This document shows positions 12,035 to 24,694 of a stretch of DNA of 64,000 nucleotides, in pieces (position 1 is the stretch's first letter; each line of letters starts with the position of its first letter). A program made the translations under genes and the position numbers. Origin of the DNA: Immersiella caudata (Eukaryota > Ascomycota > Sordariomycetes > Sordariales > Lasiosphaeriaceae). The notes below the pieces were generated by a model. It was not told where the DNA came from. It did not search any database and saw only the letters and a program-made list of their open reading frames with translations. The stretch spans positions 62,001 through 126,000 of the forward strand of contig JAULSU010000004.1 of the NCBI GenBank assembly GCA_030512335.1, written 5' to 3'.

Positions 12035-13125
12035 CTACTTTGGCCTGCGATTGAGCTGGCAGATGTGAATGGCATTCTCATCATTGTAGAACGGCCCAGC
12101 CTGCTCGCTCCGCTTCGGCACCGGGAGGCTCTCATTGAAGACGACAAAGCCCTGTCTCTCGCACACGTCCAGAAAGCTCTGGAACGTCTTCCTGTTCCGC
12201 TCCGTCGCAGCAATGATGATGGTCACTGTCGAGAGGAGATCCACAAACTCCTCCAGCGTCGCCACGAGCGAGGGAATCACTTTCTCATCATACGTGATAT
12301 CGGCGCCGAGCACCACATCCACCCGCCGCCCGCCATTCCACGCCTGCTCCTCCGTCCCTACCAGCGCGTGCCCCCACCTCAGCCCCAACGGCGAGATGCG
12401 GCTCGAGCCCTGGAGTCCATTGAGGAAGAAGTTGTCTGGCAAGTTGTTGATGACATCCTCTGATCCATCCGAAACAAGCACATTCTCCGCTGCTAGATAC
12501 TTAGCGCAGAGAATGCCAAGGTAGCCAGTGCCCGCGCCCAACTCCAGCACACGCTTGTTCTCTATGACGTCCGGGTTCGCGCAGAGATATTGCCCAAGAT
12601 GCAGAGCCGCTTCCCATGTTCGCAGCCCCGTGGTGCCTCCCGCCGCGAGGAGAGACCGCGATTCGAGGAGGGTAATCTGTGCATCATCCGAATCTTGAGC
12701 ATCATGCGCAAGACGGGATAGATGGTAAGTGACATAGCACTTTTGCTGCGCGGCAACAGCTTCATCCGGTAAACGTAGAGAAAGAAGATGTGAGAGGCTC
12801 GACATGAGATGGTCTGAGATGCCCTGCTCCAAAGATGAGCCAACGGCGCTGCCCCAACGTCAATCAGCAAACTCACATGCTCGTCCCAGTCAGTGATGCA
12901 CGCCTCAATTTTGGCAATGAGCTGCTTCAAAATTCGCAGCTGGTATCGCGGCGGGGGCGGGAGCGCAACGGTGTCTGGCGCAAAGACGCGGTGGTATATG
13001 AGATGTTGGGCTTCAGCATCGCGCAGCGTATCGTCGTCTGGGAGCTCTGGGTATGGGTCCAGCTGCAGACACTGCCAGCAAAACCTGTCAATCTTACTTT
13101 GGCGTTCTGGCGATAGAAGATCCAT
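12035..13125 (-). CDS. efm3: Protein-lysine methyltransferase, EFM3/FAM86 type (eEF2 lysine methylation)
   Basis: Class I SAM-dependent methyltransferase of the MTF16 family. Exons 13125..12877 and 12823..12035 give 345 aa. Key motifs: 'TTGLRTWEAALHL', diagnostic of FAM86/EFM3-like enzymes; the SAM-binding 'VLELGAGTGYLG' near residues 176-186; and 'DVVLGADITYDEK', which contains the D-x-x-Y post-motif II of this family. In yeast Efm3 and human FAM86A the substrate is a lysine of elongation factor 2; I infer the same here, though the related EFM2 cannot be excluded. The intron is gtgagt...; its acceptor is a tandem gag/cag pair, so exon 2 may start at 12826 (adding Gln) or 12823. The N-terminal domain (MDLLSPERQSKIDRF...) fits the FAM86 N-terminal region. 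Confidence 0.85.
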
Positions 13126-13429
13126 TTTGTCTCTTGGGATGCATCGCGCAGGCCTGGATGATCAAGACGTTGGGACTCGAGTCATGAAGCTGGGTCGCTG
13201 AAGCCAATCCCGCATGCTCCAGGTGTAGGTCACGTGCGCGCAACGTCCAAACTCCAGCGCAAGATGATGTGGGATGTGATTCACTGCTCTACCTGACGAT
13301 TGCCTGCCTCTCTATTGAAGAAAGAAAAAAGATGGGTCGCATCAACTGCGTAGATGTCAAGTCCAAAAAAGAGATGATCTTTTGGTCGAAAACCCAGCAG
13401 CAAAAAATCGCAAAAATGAAAGATTTAAC
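13126..13429. other. Intergenic: methyltransferase promoter and tRNA 3' flank
   Basis: Promoter side of the methyltransferase gene. Reading on the minus strand away from the tRNA, T5 (13412-13416) and T6 (13402-13407) runs follow and would serve as RNA polymerase III terminators. Confidence 0.5.
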
Positions 13430-13500
13430 TCGGGAACGGGGAATCGAACCCCGGGCTGCTGAGTGAGAGTCAGCGATGTTAGCCACTACACCATACCCGA
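13430..13500 (-). tRNA. tRNA-Glu (anticodon CUC)
   Basis: A 71-nt cloverleaf on the minus strand. Acceptor strands TCGGGTA/TTCCCGA pair except a U6-U67 mismatch. The D stem is GTGT/ACAT with loop AGTGGCTA, the anticodon stem is GCTGA/TCAGC with loop CTCTCAC, giving CUC for GAG codons, and the T stem is CGGGG/CCCCG with loop TTCGATT. A-box (TGGTGTAGTGG) and B-box (GGTTCGATTCC) promoters are intact, there is no intron, and T-runs follow the 3' end. No genomic CCA, as expected for a eukaryote. The single acceptor mismatch is unusual but the gene looks functional. Confidence 0.93.
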
Positions 13501-15273
13501 TTGTTAAAATATTAGGCAAGTATTTGCTCCCAAGTACACTCCATCCCTGCCCCTACACAGAACCACCAACAAAGAAACTGGCATCATCACCAACACCACT
13601 ATACACTCATCACACACTCAAATAGTACCATAGCTAAAATGTTACTGCTTAAATTTAATCGGTACCCTCTAACTAACTTCATTTCTCACAGATAAATCCC
13701 AAGCAAAACTTCACTTCAAAAAAAAAACCAAGCCAAAACCACACAACCAACCAGCCCCAACCGAAACCCTCCCTCCTCATCCCCAACTTTAAACCACACT
13801 CTCCTCTCACGACACAAAACGCCCCATCCATCCGACCAAATCTAGAAACAAAAGGAGGGGGAGGGGGTATCAAGCTCAGGTAAACACTAACCCGCTCAAC
13901 CCATTGCTGTCATGTCACGTGTCGCGTTCCGTTTTTTCTCAGGCTCCGAATGATATGATGAATTTCTTTTTCTTTCCAGTCCTGTCCAGTCCTGTCCAGT
14001 CCCCGTTTCCATTCCATGTAAAAAGATGGAAGTGTCAATGCAAACGCCCCCTGTCGCTTGCCTCAAGACGACAGTTGTGGAGGTAACAAAAGGTAGGGAA
14101 TGATAAGCAAGGTGGGAATGGGGATAACTTTTGAGGCGGTAACTATTGAATAGAGATTAGATTACTTGAGTGAGAGGATGGAAGATGTGTAGTTCTTCCT
14201 CGGTGAGGTGACCGGTTGATGGTGAGATGAAAAAGTCGGATGAAGCGAATAAGTCGTGACCGCGAACCAGAAAGACAGGAGGAGGTTGAAGGAATGGAAA
14301 AGAAGTTTGAATGGCTAACTTTTGATGCAGTGTGAGGATGATGTGTGACAGAGGCGAAGAGAACGGTTGAACCCGGAATGATACAATGAGGCCGTAGCAC
14401 ACGGTGTTGGAAATGGATTGGCGAGACAAGTAACGCCCCCGGCAGGCAGACGGAGTCGGATATCGGGAAGGTCGAACCGAAATCCAGGGGCACGGCTCCG
14501 TCAACCCGTTGATGAGCTTCGTGCTCCGAGTCTGGAATGACAGCAATGCAGAGCATCCGATTATCGTTTATCGTCTCCTGTTACCACACAGGACTAGATC
14601 CGTCCCGACGGCCAGAGCCGCACAACCAACCAGCTCTCCCGCGGGCCGAGGTGCATTATGCGTCTCCCAATGGAAAGATGGGAGCCTAGAGTCGACTCGT
14701 GATAAGTTCCAGGAGGTCGGGCCTCGAGTGGACGGTGAACACGAGGCCCCTGATGCAGGACGATATCGTGAGCATGCTGTGCTGCCGTTTCGAAATAGAT
14801 TGCCAGGACGTGGCGCCCTATGAGAACCCTCGACGGCGATGAGTGGCCGCAAAAAAAGTTGACATGCAGGAAAAGATGGGGGCCGTGGCGTTCCTTTGTG
14901 GTGGATCTACCCGTTGCGTAGGCGGGTATGTAGATAGGGTGTGTAGTACAGACTTGAAAGCCGGCAGGCAGAATAGTCTGAGAAAGCCGTGTTCCTGGGA
15001 TGAGTGAATCGACAGGGCAGACAATGAAGGCGCTCTGCCGTGAAATCTTTTGTTTTCGAGAAGTCGCCTTGTTTCCTGTGGGCCACATGGCAACCCAACC
15101 CGCCACTGTCAGTCCCAAACCTGAACCTCCGATGTTCAATTCCATGGGCCCCAGCCCTGCCGAATGAAATCTCCGAATTGTGTATCTGCATCATTCCTCC
15201 CAAAGTTGCTGCCTAGCCGCCTTTTCGATACCTCTCTCTCTATCGCTCCGACAGACACCCCTAAACACACGCC
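13501..15273. other. Intergenic, no gene seen
   Basis: AC-rich DNA to about 13870, then mixed sequence. A short direct repeat of 'cagtcctgtc' occurs near 13977-14003. The right part should contain the 3' UTR of the Zn2Cys6 gene that ends at 15274 on the minus strand. No protein frame with family resemblance was seen on either strand. Confidence 0.5.
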
Positions 15274-16834
15274 CTAGACACGCGTACCTGCAACAGCCAC
15301 CCTCCCGTCGACGCTCCCCACAGGTCCCACACGGGGAGGGTACCCCTGTCCGGGATGGCCAACGGGCGGGTAGAGCGGCTCGCCCGGCGGGATGTAGGTG
15401 TGGCCGTTGGAGAGTGTGCCGCTCGGAAGCGAGTCGCTTCGCCTCGAATAGTACGAGTCGATGGGATTGCCGTTGTCCATGGAGCGGTCCGGGTCGGAGA
15501 ACATGGCGCCCCCTGCCGAGCTGTACTCGGAACGGTGCTGTTGCGAGTGTGAGCTGGAATGGGTCGATGCGCTAGAGCTCGGTTCCGCGCCGTAGGCTTC
15601 GAAACTCGCTACATATGATGCGGCGGCGGCGACGTCGGCGAGGGTGCCAGGCCCGGACGATGGAGAGGCAGAGGACGGTGCCCTGGCGCCTGGGTTGGGG
15701 TAGGGCAGACGGGTGGGTGTTGGCAGCACGCGGTCCGAGCTGGTGGTCGATGGCAGGTCCGCGCCAAAGTTGGACAAGGAGAGGGGCCCTGTGGTGTCAG
15801 ACGACACGGAGGGCGCTGGGCGATGCACCAAAGGTGTTGTTGCAGAACCATAGCCTCCATATGCCGAGGGAGAAGGGTCCACATACATGCTGCCGTACGC
15901 CGACCCCTTGCGCGCCGACCAGCTGCCGGGATGCATCATGGCCACGTCGCTGCTGACCAGTGGCTGGAAGTCGAACTCTTCGGCGCCGTAGTGCGGGCCA
16001 TAGGAAGATACGGCCGGGTAGTAAGACTTTGTCGGAGGGTAGGCGTAGCCTGCGCTGCCACGGTACGAGTTGGCGAGAACATCGCCGTTCGGTAGGCCAT
16101 CCGGGGGGTAGGTGCCGGGCATGGCAACGGGAGTGCGCGTGGCCAGGACGCGGGCATCGCTCACGCTGTAGCCGAAGTCGCCCCCTCCTGTCCCGGCGCT
16201 TCCTGCATGGCCACCGCTCGGCTCGGTCAAAAACGGCGCTTCGCGTGAGGCAACCTGCAGCACAGCAATCGAGTCAGACTCCGCGTATGCATCGGGCCCG
16301 CCATGACAACAGGACCACTCGGTGACAGGAAATGATGGGTAGGGCAGGGGGCTCGGGATCGGGATCGGGATTGGGATCGGGAACGGGGCCCACTGTACCC
16401 GGAGAAAGAGACATTGATCTGCCCCAGCATTCTTGCAGTTTAGGCACGGCTGGCCCTGGCCCATGTCGCCGCTGCATCGGATCTTTCGCTTGCGGCAGCG
16501 TCCGCACTAGTTGGGCCCCTTGACATTAGCACGGGAGGCAGGCAGGAAAGGGGCAAGGGGCAAGGGGCAAGGGGCAACTCACGGCAACGGCAATTCTTTT
16601 TCTTTGCTGCGGCGAGTCAGAGTCGCTCGCTTGTTGTTGTTGCTGCTCGGCCATGTTGATAGTTCTGGTGTCGAGAGGCGGGGTGTGGTGGAAGCGGCGG
16701 TCGTGGTGATAACTCATGTACGGCGGCGGGTACGGGCGATTATATGGTCGCCTTCCCGCGAGCGAGTCGCTGGTTGGCGGAGTCGTATAACACGATGACA
16801 CTGCCTGGGACACCATTATTGTCCAGCCAGCCAC
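15274..16834 (-). CDS. Zn2Cys6 transcription factor with disordered Ser/Tyr/Pro-rich C terminus
   Basis: Likely nuclear DNA-binding regulator. Exons 16834..16583, 16506..16399 and 16254..15274 give 446 aa. The zinc cluster spans the first junction: Cys at about 85, 88, 95, 105, 108 and 116 (C-x2-C-x6-C-x9-C-x2-C-x7-C), with basic RKRKIR between. It is preceded by a poly-Gln run (EQQQQQ) and followed by a low-complexity Ser/Tyr/Gly/Pro region; no fungal-specific middle homology domain is visible. The second intron (gtacag...ctgcag, 144 nt) has no stop and is a multiple of three, so retention would insert a Pro/Ile-rich segment just after the zinc cluster. The start is the first ATG of the frame; a downstream Met (MSYHHDRRF) is a possible alternative. 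Unusually long geneless DNA lies upstream. Target genes unknown. Confidence 0.8.
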
Positions 16835-19800
16835 TAATCTTCCGACGTCCTGCTTCCTATCTTACGCGATGAGATCCTTGGCCTGTTTTTTCCTTGGTTG
16901 GAGACTGAGAACCCTCTAGCCCTGGCTTGCTTGCTGCCGCTGGTGCTGAGCCTGAGACTAAGCCTGAGCCTGAGACCCAGACAAAATTGTCCGACGCTGT
17001 CTGTCTGCCCCAGTGTGTGATCACAGGTCGATCCTTGCTGTGTGTCCCAATCGGCCGCAACGCCGGCAGGGGCTGTCTCTTTCTGGGAACAGTAGGTAAT
17101 TGCCGCGAAGTCACAGGGGAAAAAGGGAGACAGATAAAGCGCGTTGGGTAGCCGTCACCCTTGTTCTCGAGCTGCAGCGACTGGAGATTCGACAGATGTA
17201 TTGTCGGTTAAGTCAGGTGGGCGGTGCTGTGCGGGTGCGCGGTGTATGCGTGTCTCGCTCGAAACTCGAAGCTTGCTGCCTCATCAGCAGCAAATGCTAA
17301 TACCAGACGTCTGGCTTCGTGCTTGTTGGCCGGGTCGCGCTTCGAGCGTATTTCTCTCCGAACTCCCTCGATCTGGGTGGATGAAATTCAACTTGTAACT
17401 GGAACAAGGTATACGTGAGTGACCAGTACACATACACATTTTGCTGGCAGGTGCAATCAAAAATGGCCAAGAAGAGGTGAAAAGGACGCAGACAAGGTGA
17501 GGAGGCGCCCGATGTACCAGAGCCTCCTCGCATTCCTCCTCCACTCTCGCGCAGCACACTGCCCCCCCGGACACTGGTTGCACACCCCTCTGGGTCGACC
17601 AGACCGGACCAGAGACACATACACGCGCGTGCGTACAGGTGCACACCGGTGGTGTAATCTCGAAACACAAGCTCCGCACCACAAAACCTCGCGAGGGAGT
17701 CTGAGACATACCTGACAGGTGGGGGCGCCGGTATTATTTGACCTCTCCGGCTTTCCAAGTCCTCCTCTGAACAAGAGGTGGCGGTACCGAGTCCGTTTGT
17801 CTGTCTGTCCGTCTGCCCAACTGTATGTATGTTTCGTTGGGGCAGCGTCGGTGCCGGTGTATGTCTCGAAGCCGTGCAGGTGTTCCAGAGCTGTGCAGTG
17901 GACCGCTTGGAATTTGCGGCGCTCGAGTCCGCCTTCGTCTAGATATGACGCTGTCTTTGCTGAACGAAAGTACTTGCCATGGACTTGGCCAAGGCGATGG
18001 TGCTGAAGAGCGTTGAGCTGAAAAAGGAAAGAAAAGAGAGAGCAGGGCCTCTGCCAAAGGGGATCGGGCCAACACGTGAGATAAAAGCGAGCGAAAGGGA
18101 TTCTGCTTTGCTGTCACGTCCACGCTCTGAAAAGTGAGGGGAGGAGAGGAGAGGAGAATGACCGATGGTCCTGGCTAGTGGAGCAGGAAGCTGGGGATGG
18201 GCAGGAGGTGACCCATTGAGCTCGCCGTGGGGTCATAAGTGCGGTGTTACCGAGGATCCTATCGCATTCGACGGGCCGGCTCTTCTGTTTGCAGGCCAGT
18301 ATCCGATTCGTACGGATCTTGTCTAGTCCCCTGCTTGCCTGCCGGGCCTCGCCGTTTCTGCGAGGAGGCCGACAGGAGGCTGATGAGGGGGGGGGGGGGG
18401 GGGGGGCGTTGACGTGGAGAGAGGGCACACCACATGGCGCGCACGAACAACAAGCTGTCTATCTGCTAGTGTTTTCTCTGCGGGGGTATGCTGCAGCGGA
18501 GGCATGTTGACAGCGGGGCAGCGAGGGAGGAGACGGTTGTCGAGAATGAAAATTAAGCTCTTTCGTCCCTTGTCATGCTCGGCAGGGGGTGTGTCTCGGG
18601 GGCTTGCAGCATGTGCCCTCCCGCAGCAGCATGAGCGGCGCCCTGTTTACCAGTATGGTATTTCTTTGGATACCTCCGAGGTCACGGGAGGGTTGAAGAA
18701 GACCCAGAACGACGACTGCTGAGATCTTGACTGATGGATGACGAAATGCCGTCCGGCCTCGACCTAAGCGTGCTCAGCTTGTTGTGGTTTTGCATGATAA
18801 ACGTATTGCGATGCCGGGTTCGGGGCACTGGCGGCAGGGCGTGGTCTCGACTCTGCTCGCTTCAGGCCACGAGCTGGCCGTTCGGCGTTCCGCACAATTG
18901 CTCTGACAGGACAGACAGAGAGGCGGACAGGCAGAAATGGGGAAGTGGTAGGATGCCATCTGCCGCCACGTAAGGTATCGTGGAAGGCCATGTGCAACAT
19001 CTCGCCCCCACTCACACAGCCGTTCCAGCATTGAGCGCTTCGTCTGGTGCCACCGCTGGTTCATGTCCACACTCCACTGAGCTGGAGGCATCAGGTCGCG
19101 GAGGGAAGGAGGTGCCCAGGTGCCCAGGTGGGGCATCCAGTCTCTGCTGTGCTACGGCGAGGGACATTTGGGGGTGGGAGCTTGCGCAGCGACAGATGAT
19201 CGACACAACTCTACATCTCTTCTAAGGAGGCCGAAAAAAGAGGACTGTCTGGAAGAGTCCAGAGCTGTATGACAGGTGCCCAGCAAACGCACCACAGGCC
19301 TGGTCCGCGGCTGACATGCGACTGCCTCGAATTGCCTTCGCCTGCAACTGCTGGTGTAGGGTGGGGTTGGAAGCTGGGGGGAGGAAGGCGCAAACGGGCG
19401 AGCTGTCGGGGGTTGCCGTGTTCCCAGGTCAGAGACGGTGTACCTGCCTCTCGTACCTTCCCTGGGTCGGCTCACTCTGCAGCGAGATGATCGGACAAAC
19501 GGCTCTAGCTGCAAGCCCCATCGCATCGATTCATCCCTAGCCAAGGATGAGCCTCATCATCCCGCTCCACCCGTCACGTCACTGTCTCCGACAACCACGT
19601 AGCCCGAGCAAACGTCGAACGGAGACGACGGACGAGGCGTCACCAGTGCCCCATCACTGCCTCACAGAGCCCGCAAACAGAGCGCCCTCCATTGACAGCC
19701 CTCAACGCTTGGCTGCGGCACCCCAGTTCGGTGGTGGTTGTGAGGTAGGTATTTTGTCTGCCCGGACTCTCGTCGCACTGCATATGGCGCGCCTGCCACA

Positions 19801-22800
19801 AGCAGACCTAGCGCTTGCTGGCAACCACACACAGCGCAGTGAAGACAGGACACCGGAACTTCACGGTCCAATCCCTTTCCTCGGTCAACCCGCCTGTCTC
19901 CCTACACCGCCGTGGGGGAATCACCACATGTGTCTGCTTGGTACGTTCAATCGTCACTGGCAATCGAGGAAACGACTCGCCGCTGCGACTTCTGCAATGC
20001 CCACACCGCAAATGTGTGGGAATGCCTCGCTTGAACTGCACTATGCACCTTTGCGCAGGTCAAACAAAAAAAGGGGGCAGTCAGCCAATCGCTACCGCTT
20101 CGAATGGCTTGCATCGAAGCGACTCGTCAACCTCCATCGTCCGATAATCGACAGGGCACCGGTGGGGAAGCTTCGCACTGTTTGACGCCACTCCCATTCC
20201 CATTGCGAAATCCGATGTCGGTGATGACCGGTGTAGGAGTTTTTTTTTGAAGCTCGGGGCTTCTGCAACGTCCTTGTGTCTTCGTTTCTTTCTTTTCGAC
20301 TTCCCGCAAGATGTGGCCCGTAACAAGCCAAGAAATCCGCACTGTCTCTCTAGATGCACCATAGAGTGGCGTACGGGATGCCAGCGACAAGAGAGCGGAG
20401 AGTGCTGTAACGCTCACATTCCGGGCAGGCATTCATACTATCATGGTCCAGTACCCATTCATCGCACAGAAGGAAACACAGCAGACAAAGTACAGCACAG
20501 CACAGTCCAGTTCAATACCTGGTCCCGTACCCCCTACACTACGCTGCCATCCCGCCCGGTTATATCTCCCCGTTCCCCGCCCCCAGTACGTACCCATGCT
20601 GCTCTGATGAGTGTTGATTGCAATCGCAACAGCAGGTCACATGAAAACTGCAACGGCGCCGCCGTACTAAGCAACAACCATAGCTGTCATGTCACGCCCC
20701 GTTGCCCGATGAAGCTATCGAGGCCGAGACGGCCCTGGCCTCCACACTCAGGATGGGCCACCGAGAGGATGGGGGTTACAAGCCGCGGGCCGAACTGACC
20801 TAGCGTAGATACGGTCCTGGCACGACTGGAGGACACCTCGCACACACACGACACGCCACAACATCGAAATCATCACAATCCATCGTTCGACTTTGAAGTT
20901 AACTCCGCAATAAGGGGTTTTCTCTTTCCCTGCGGTTTGCTACCTGTCCTCATATCATCTCGAAGGCAGGGAAACAGACCGCGCAGCCACACAGCCAGCC
21001 CTGTGCTGCAGCTTGGGTCCTGACAAGACGGGTCTCCCCTGCCTCCCAGCAATTTCTATCATTTTCCACCCCGAGGAATCTGATCGGGAACCCGGGGCCT
21101 GGGAAAATGTGAGCGATCCCCATCTGCTTCTGGGCTCGCCTTCCGATTCGCCAGACTCCAAGGGGCGCCATGCTGCTTGCTCTCTTGCATTGCATGCGTT
21201 TTTCCATCTATCCCTCGCTTTAAAATGTGGGCATGAAAAAATAAGACCAGGAGAAAGAGTGGCAGCTGGGTTGTCCTTTTGCAAGATGAAAGGGGGATGA
21301 ATATGATACTATCAGCGTAATCCGATTAGAGACAAGAGACGGAGAAATAGGTGATGGTGTAGATCGACTAGATAGACAACATCCAAAAATCCACACTGTA
21401 CATCGGGATTACGATTGCGGAACACACCGCCAGTAAAGTAGGGAGGGAGCGGGGGCGGCCACGATTTTCGGTCCGGGCCTGCACATCCCACCCACCCGGA
21501 CAAATTGTGGCAGCGCGCTCAGCTCCGTGTGCCGAGGGGGATACCATACTGTTTCCCGATGTCGAATCCCGATGCCCGGGCTCTTTATCTAGAAGCAACC
21601 AGACCCTCAGGGATATCACGAGTTGCGAGTCTCAACGGTCAGGCCACAGTGCGACATATGCATCTTTCCCAGGACAGCCTTGGACGAAAAGTAGTGTCGA
21701 CTTGACTTGTCGACAAAGTTAAAGACAAGGAAAAAGAGTCGAGTCCAAGACATCGAAATATGCCTGTCTCAAACGCACGCGTGGTTTAGATTCATGTTAG
21801 CAGTCTCTCTCCCGTCTTGGTTCTCACTCCTACATGATCATCAGGCACGCACGCACGCAATTTCATCATTTCACCTGCAGCAATATGATATCTCACCCAC
21901 ATCCATAGACACAAGTAGGTACCGGGCCGGAAATCATGCCATGTCATGCATTGAGACTATCACCGTAGCTCCGGTCCCCTCGGCCGAAGTAAGCGTCCGG
22001 TCTTCAAACGACGGGTTAATGAGATAAGATGAGAATACCCCGGCCGGCAACGCCAAGCGCAGGTGGAGTGCAAGGATAGGGGTCTTCGTATCGTATCGAA
22101 GAGAACTTCCCGACAGCGCAGGCACGCAAAAAGTCAGTGGCTGGCTGGCTGTGCTGTGCCGGGGGCACAAGGAGCCATCTATCCATCTAGATCTACCCTT
22201 CCCACGCAGGGGTTAAGGTACCTTGAGCCAAGGGGCCACTCAGACGGAGACAGACATATGGACAGCCAGAGAAAGCAGGTAGGCAGCCTGCGTTTCGACT
22301 TCCCCTAGGAGGCAAGTAGGTCTTTTACGGGGAATCGGCGACATCTTCCCCGGAGCCGCGCGCGCTGTCAAGTCAATTTCAGCCTCCCTCGTGGCCGAGT
22401 GACGGGGGCGGCAGCGGGAAGCAACTCTGGCGCACACCCCCTTCCTCACCCCCCCGGACGCCGGACGGAGACTGCACATAGGGGTGTGAGGGATAGAGTC
22501 TAGGCCTAATCTAAAGTAGGTGTGCAAGGTGTGTACCACATGTGTCCGTCTGCGTATGTGTGAGGTGCGGAAAAATTCGCGGACTGCCAGTGCAGCCTGT
22601 GCTGGTGCTGGTGCTGCTGCAGCCATCCGGCTAGCTGCATGCTGGTGACAATGACCGGGCCTGTCATGGAATCCTTAGCCTGTGGCACCCAAGCCGATGC
22701 AACTTCCCGCCTCGTGACGCCCTGAGCTCCCCAATGGGTGGCTCTAGAGATCAGACCAAGGATGCCCAGGTCGGTTGTGTTCAGGGATACAATATTGCTG

Positions 22801-24694
22801 CCACCCATGTAACTGCAAGGACTAGCTGTAGCCACCAGCCCCACGCAAGTCATCGTGACTTGGAAATCTGCGAGCTGGTTTCGTCATCCCATCGGCGCCG
22901 CGTGGTGGCTTGGAACGGGTCTCGGTCGAAACGAGGTCGAGTCTCGCATGCGAGTGTTCGGAGGAAGGGCCAACGGCCAGGGGACGGCCATGTCAGGGAC
23001 AGCTCGGGGGCAGCTAGATGTCGCAATCGAAGGCGCCAAATCTACATCAAACAACGCCTCCTCGAACGTGGACGGATCGGGGCAGGCGAGCTCCAGACCC
23101 CCCTGCCAAACCAATTTTGGCTGCGTTGGGAGGTGACACGAGCAATGCAGAGCGTCGGCAGCAGATGCTCGTCCTCTGATTCTCGGCTGGCATTCGCCCA
23201 AGTGTCATCGCGCCGAGCGACGCCTGGGCAGCGCCGTCGTGTTCCCAGCAGCCCGTGACGCAAACAAGGCTGATTTCATTAGCCCTGTGAGACGATGCCA
23301 GTGGCTTGCTGGACGAATGGACTTGGTGGAACTGCCCATCGGGGCAAGCTCATCGATAGCTCGAACGGCTGGTTGACACGCGATGAGGCGTGTCTCGCAG
23401 CATCATCAGCTCTTCGATTCGAGGTTCTGGCCGGCTCGTGTCCAACTGACTCAACCGAGGCTGTTGTTCCATCGCTCTCCCTCGTTGGTAAACGGGGATT
23501 AATATGCGACTCAATCCGAGGTCCTGCGGGTTGCGGTCAGGTCGGTCCTGTGATGTGTCACCGTGAAACCGACAAGACAGTGCAAAAATGGCAAAAGTCC
23601 TGTGCACGATTCTCGACGCACAACGTAGCCGTGACCACGCCCGGCTGGCAATGGAGAGTTCAAGCCGAAGGTTACGTTGATGAGGCTCCGAAGATAATAT
23701 TGAGTTGTCAAGTGTCTTGTTGAATCTCAGGGCTCACAGGTTAGACACGACTCCGCCTGCTGTCGTGCACCTGGATGATTGTTGAGGAATCGTGCCAGGC
23801 GAGGAGTGAGAAGCAGGCCGAGAGTGACCAGGCCGGTCAGTGAGCAAGGCCCAAGCCAAGTCCAGGCGCTCACACCTTGATGTATGGCGCCGGGGTCACC
23901 CGCTGCATGCGCAGTTGTAGACACATTGATATTCAGATCCATGAACCTGGAGGTTGGTTTGTAGTTTGAGACATACCGTCGGCGTAGGACAAGTTCGAAC
24001 GGCACAGTTCAGCCTGCAAGATCTGACGGCTCGGTGAGCATGGGTGTCTAAGCAGCCGAAGGATCGATATAAGGACGGTGCGTCCGAAGCGGGGCAGATC
24101 TTGATGTTCCCGACTCAGTTTGCGTTGTTGACCTGACGATATAGAGACACTGCAACGACCGCGTCAATGAGGACAAGGGGAGGGGTTGGCTCGCAGGGCA
24201 GCCTGTGCAGAGGAGCGAGTGATCTGCAGCTGCTAGGGAGAAAGCGCCTTCCAGACCGGCCAGTGCAAACGCAAGGCACTAAACAGTGTTCAGCACAACG
24301 TCTCAGAGCCATGTGACACTCCCAGCGATGTCCGGGCCCGGAAAACCCCCAGCTTTGGAGGGCCGACGCTGTCTCAATCGTGGTCAGAAACCCCGTGGTA
24401 GACACTCAGCAGAACGGCTGCACGGACGAAGGCATCGATCGGTATTCGGACAGCTAGACTACATGGGGTCAGCACAAGGCCACAGCTAACTCTACGCTGG
24501 TGTGAGAGAGGAGAGCGAAATACCAGCTTGGGAATGCGATGACATTGTGCCATGTTTCAACATCACACCATCAGGGCACGCCGAGAAGGAGATGTTCTGG
24601 ATCATGCAGGAGGATTCCAGGAACGGACCCCCGAGCGCCCCCCTCACCCCGCGCGGAGCGCGGTGATCCGATGATTGCCCGCTGGGAAGGTTGT
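16835..24694. promoter_or_regulatory. 7.9-kb geneless region upstream of the Zn2Cys6 factor
   Basis: All of this stretch lies 5' of the Zn2Cys6 gene; the next gene (cyp6, minus strand) ends at 24695. Frames of up to 212 codons occur on both strands, but none shows a recognisable domain, signal peptide or splice-compatible partner. Local features include 'gagcctgaga/ctaagcctgag' repeats near 16948-16980, a G20 run at 18387-18406, a repeated 'ggtgcccag' near 19110, and many short CT- and CA-rich stretches. I infer an extended promoter, long leader or non-coding transcription unit; no element can be proven by reading. Confidence 0.45.
18387..18406. repeat. G20 homopolymer
   Basis: Twenty consecutive G inside the long geneless region. 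Its length is likely variable between strains and hard to sequence. Confidence 0.9.

Noticed and set aside
11891..12463. 190-codon plus-strand frame
   Set aside because: Antisense to the EFM3-type methyltransferase, whose motifs are clear on the minus strand.
22734..23258. 174-codon plus-strand frame in the long geneless region
   Set aside because: No domain, no signal peptide, no splice-consistent partner; composition like the flanking DNA.
16835..24694. CRISPR array, prophage or bacterial mobile element in the long gap
   Set aside because: No regularly spaced repeats or bacterial-type genes; the genome is eukaryotic.
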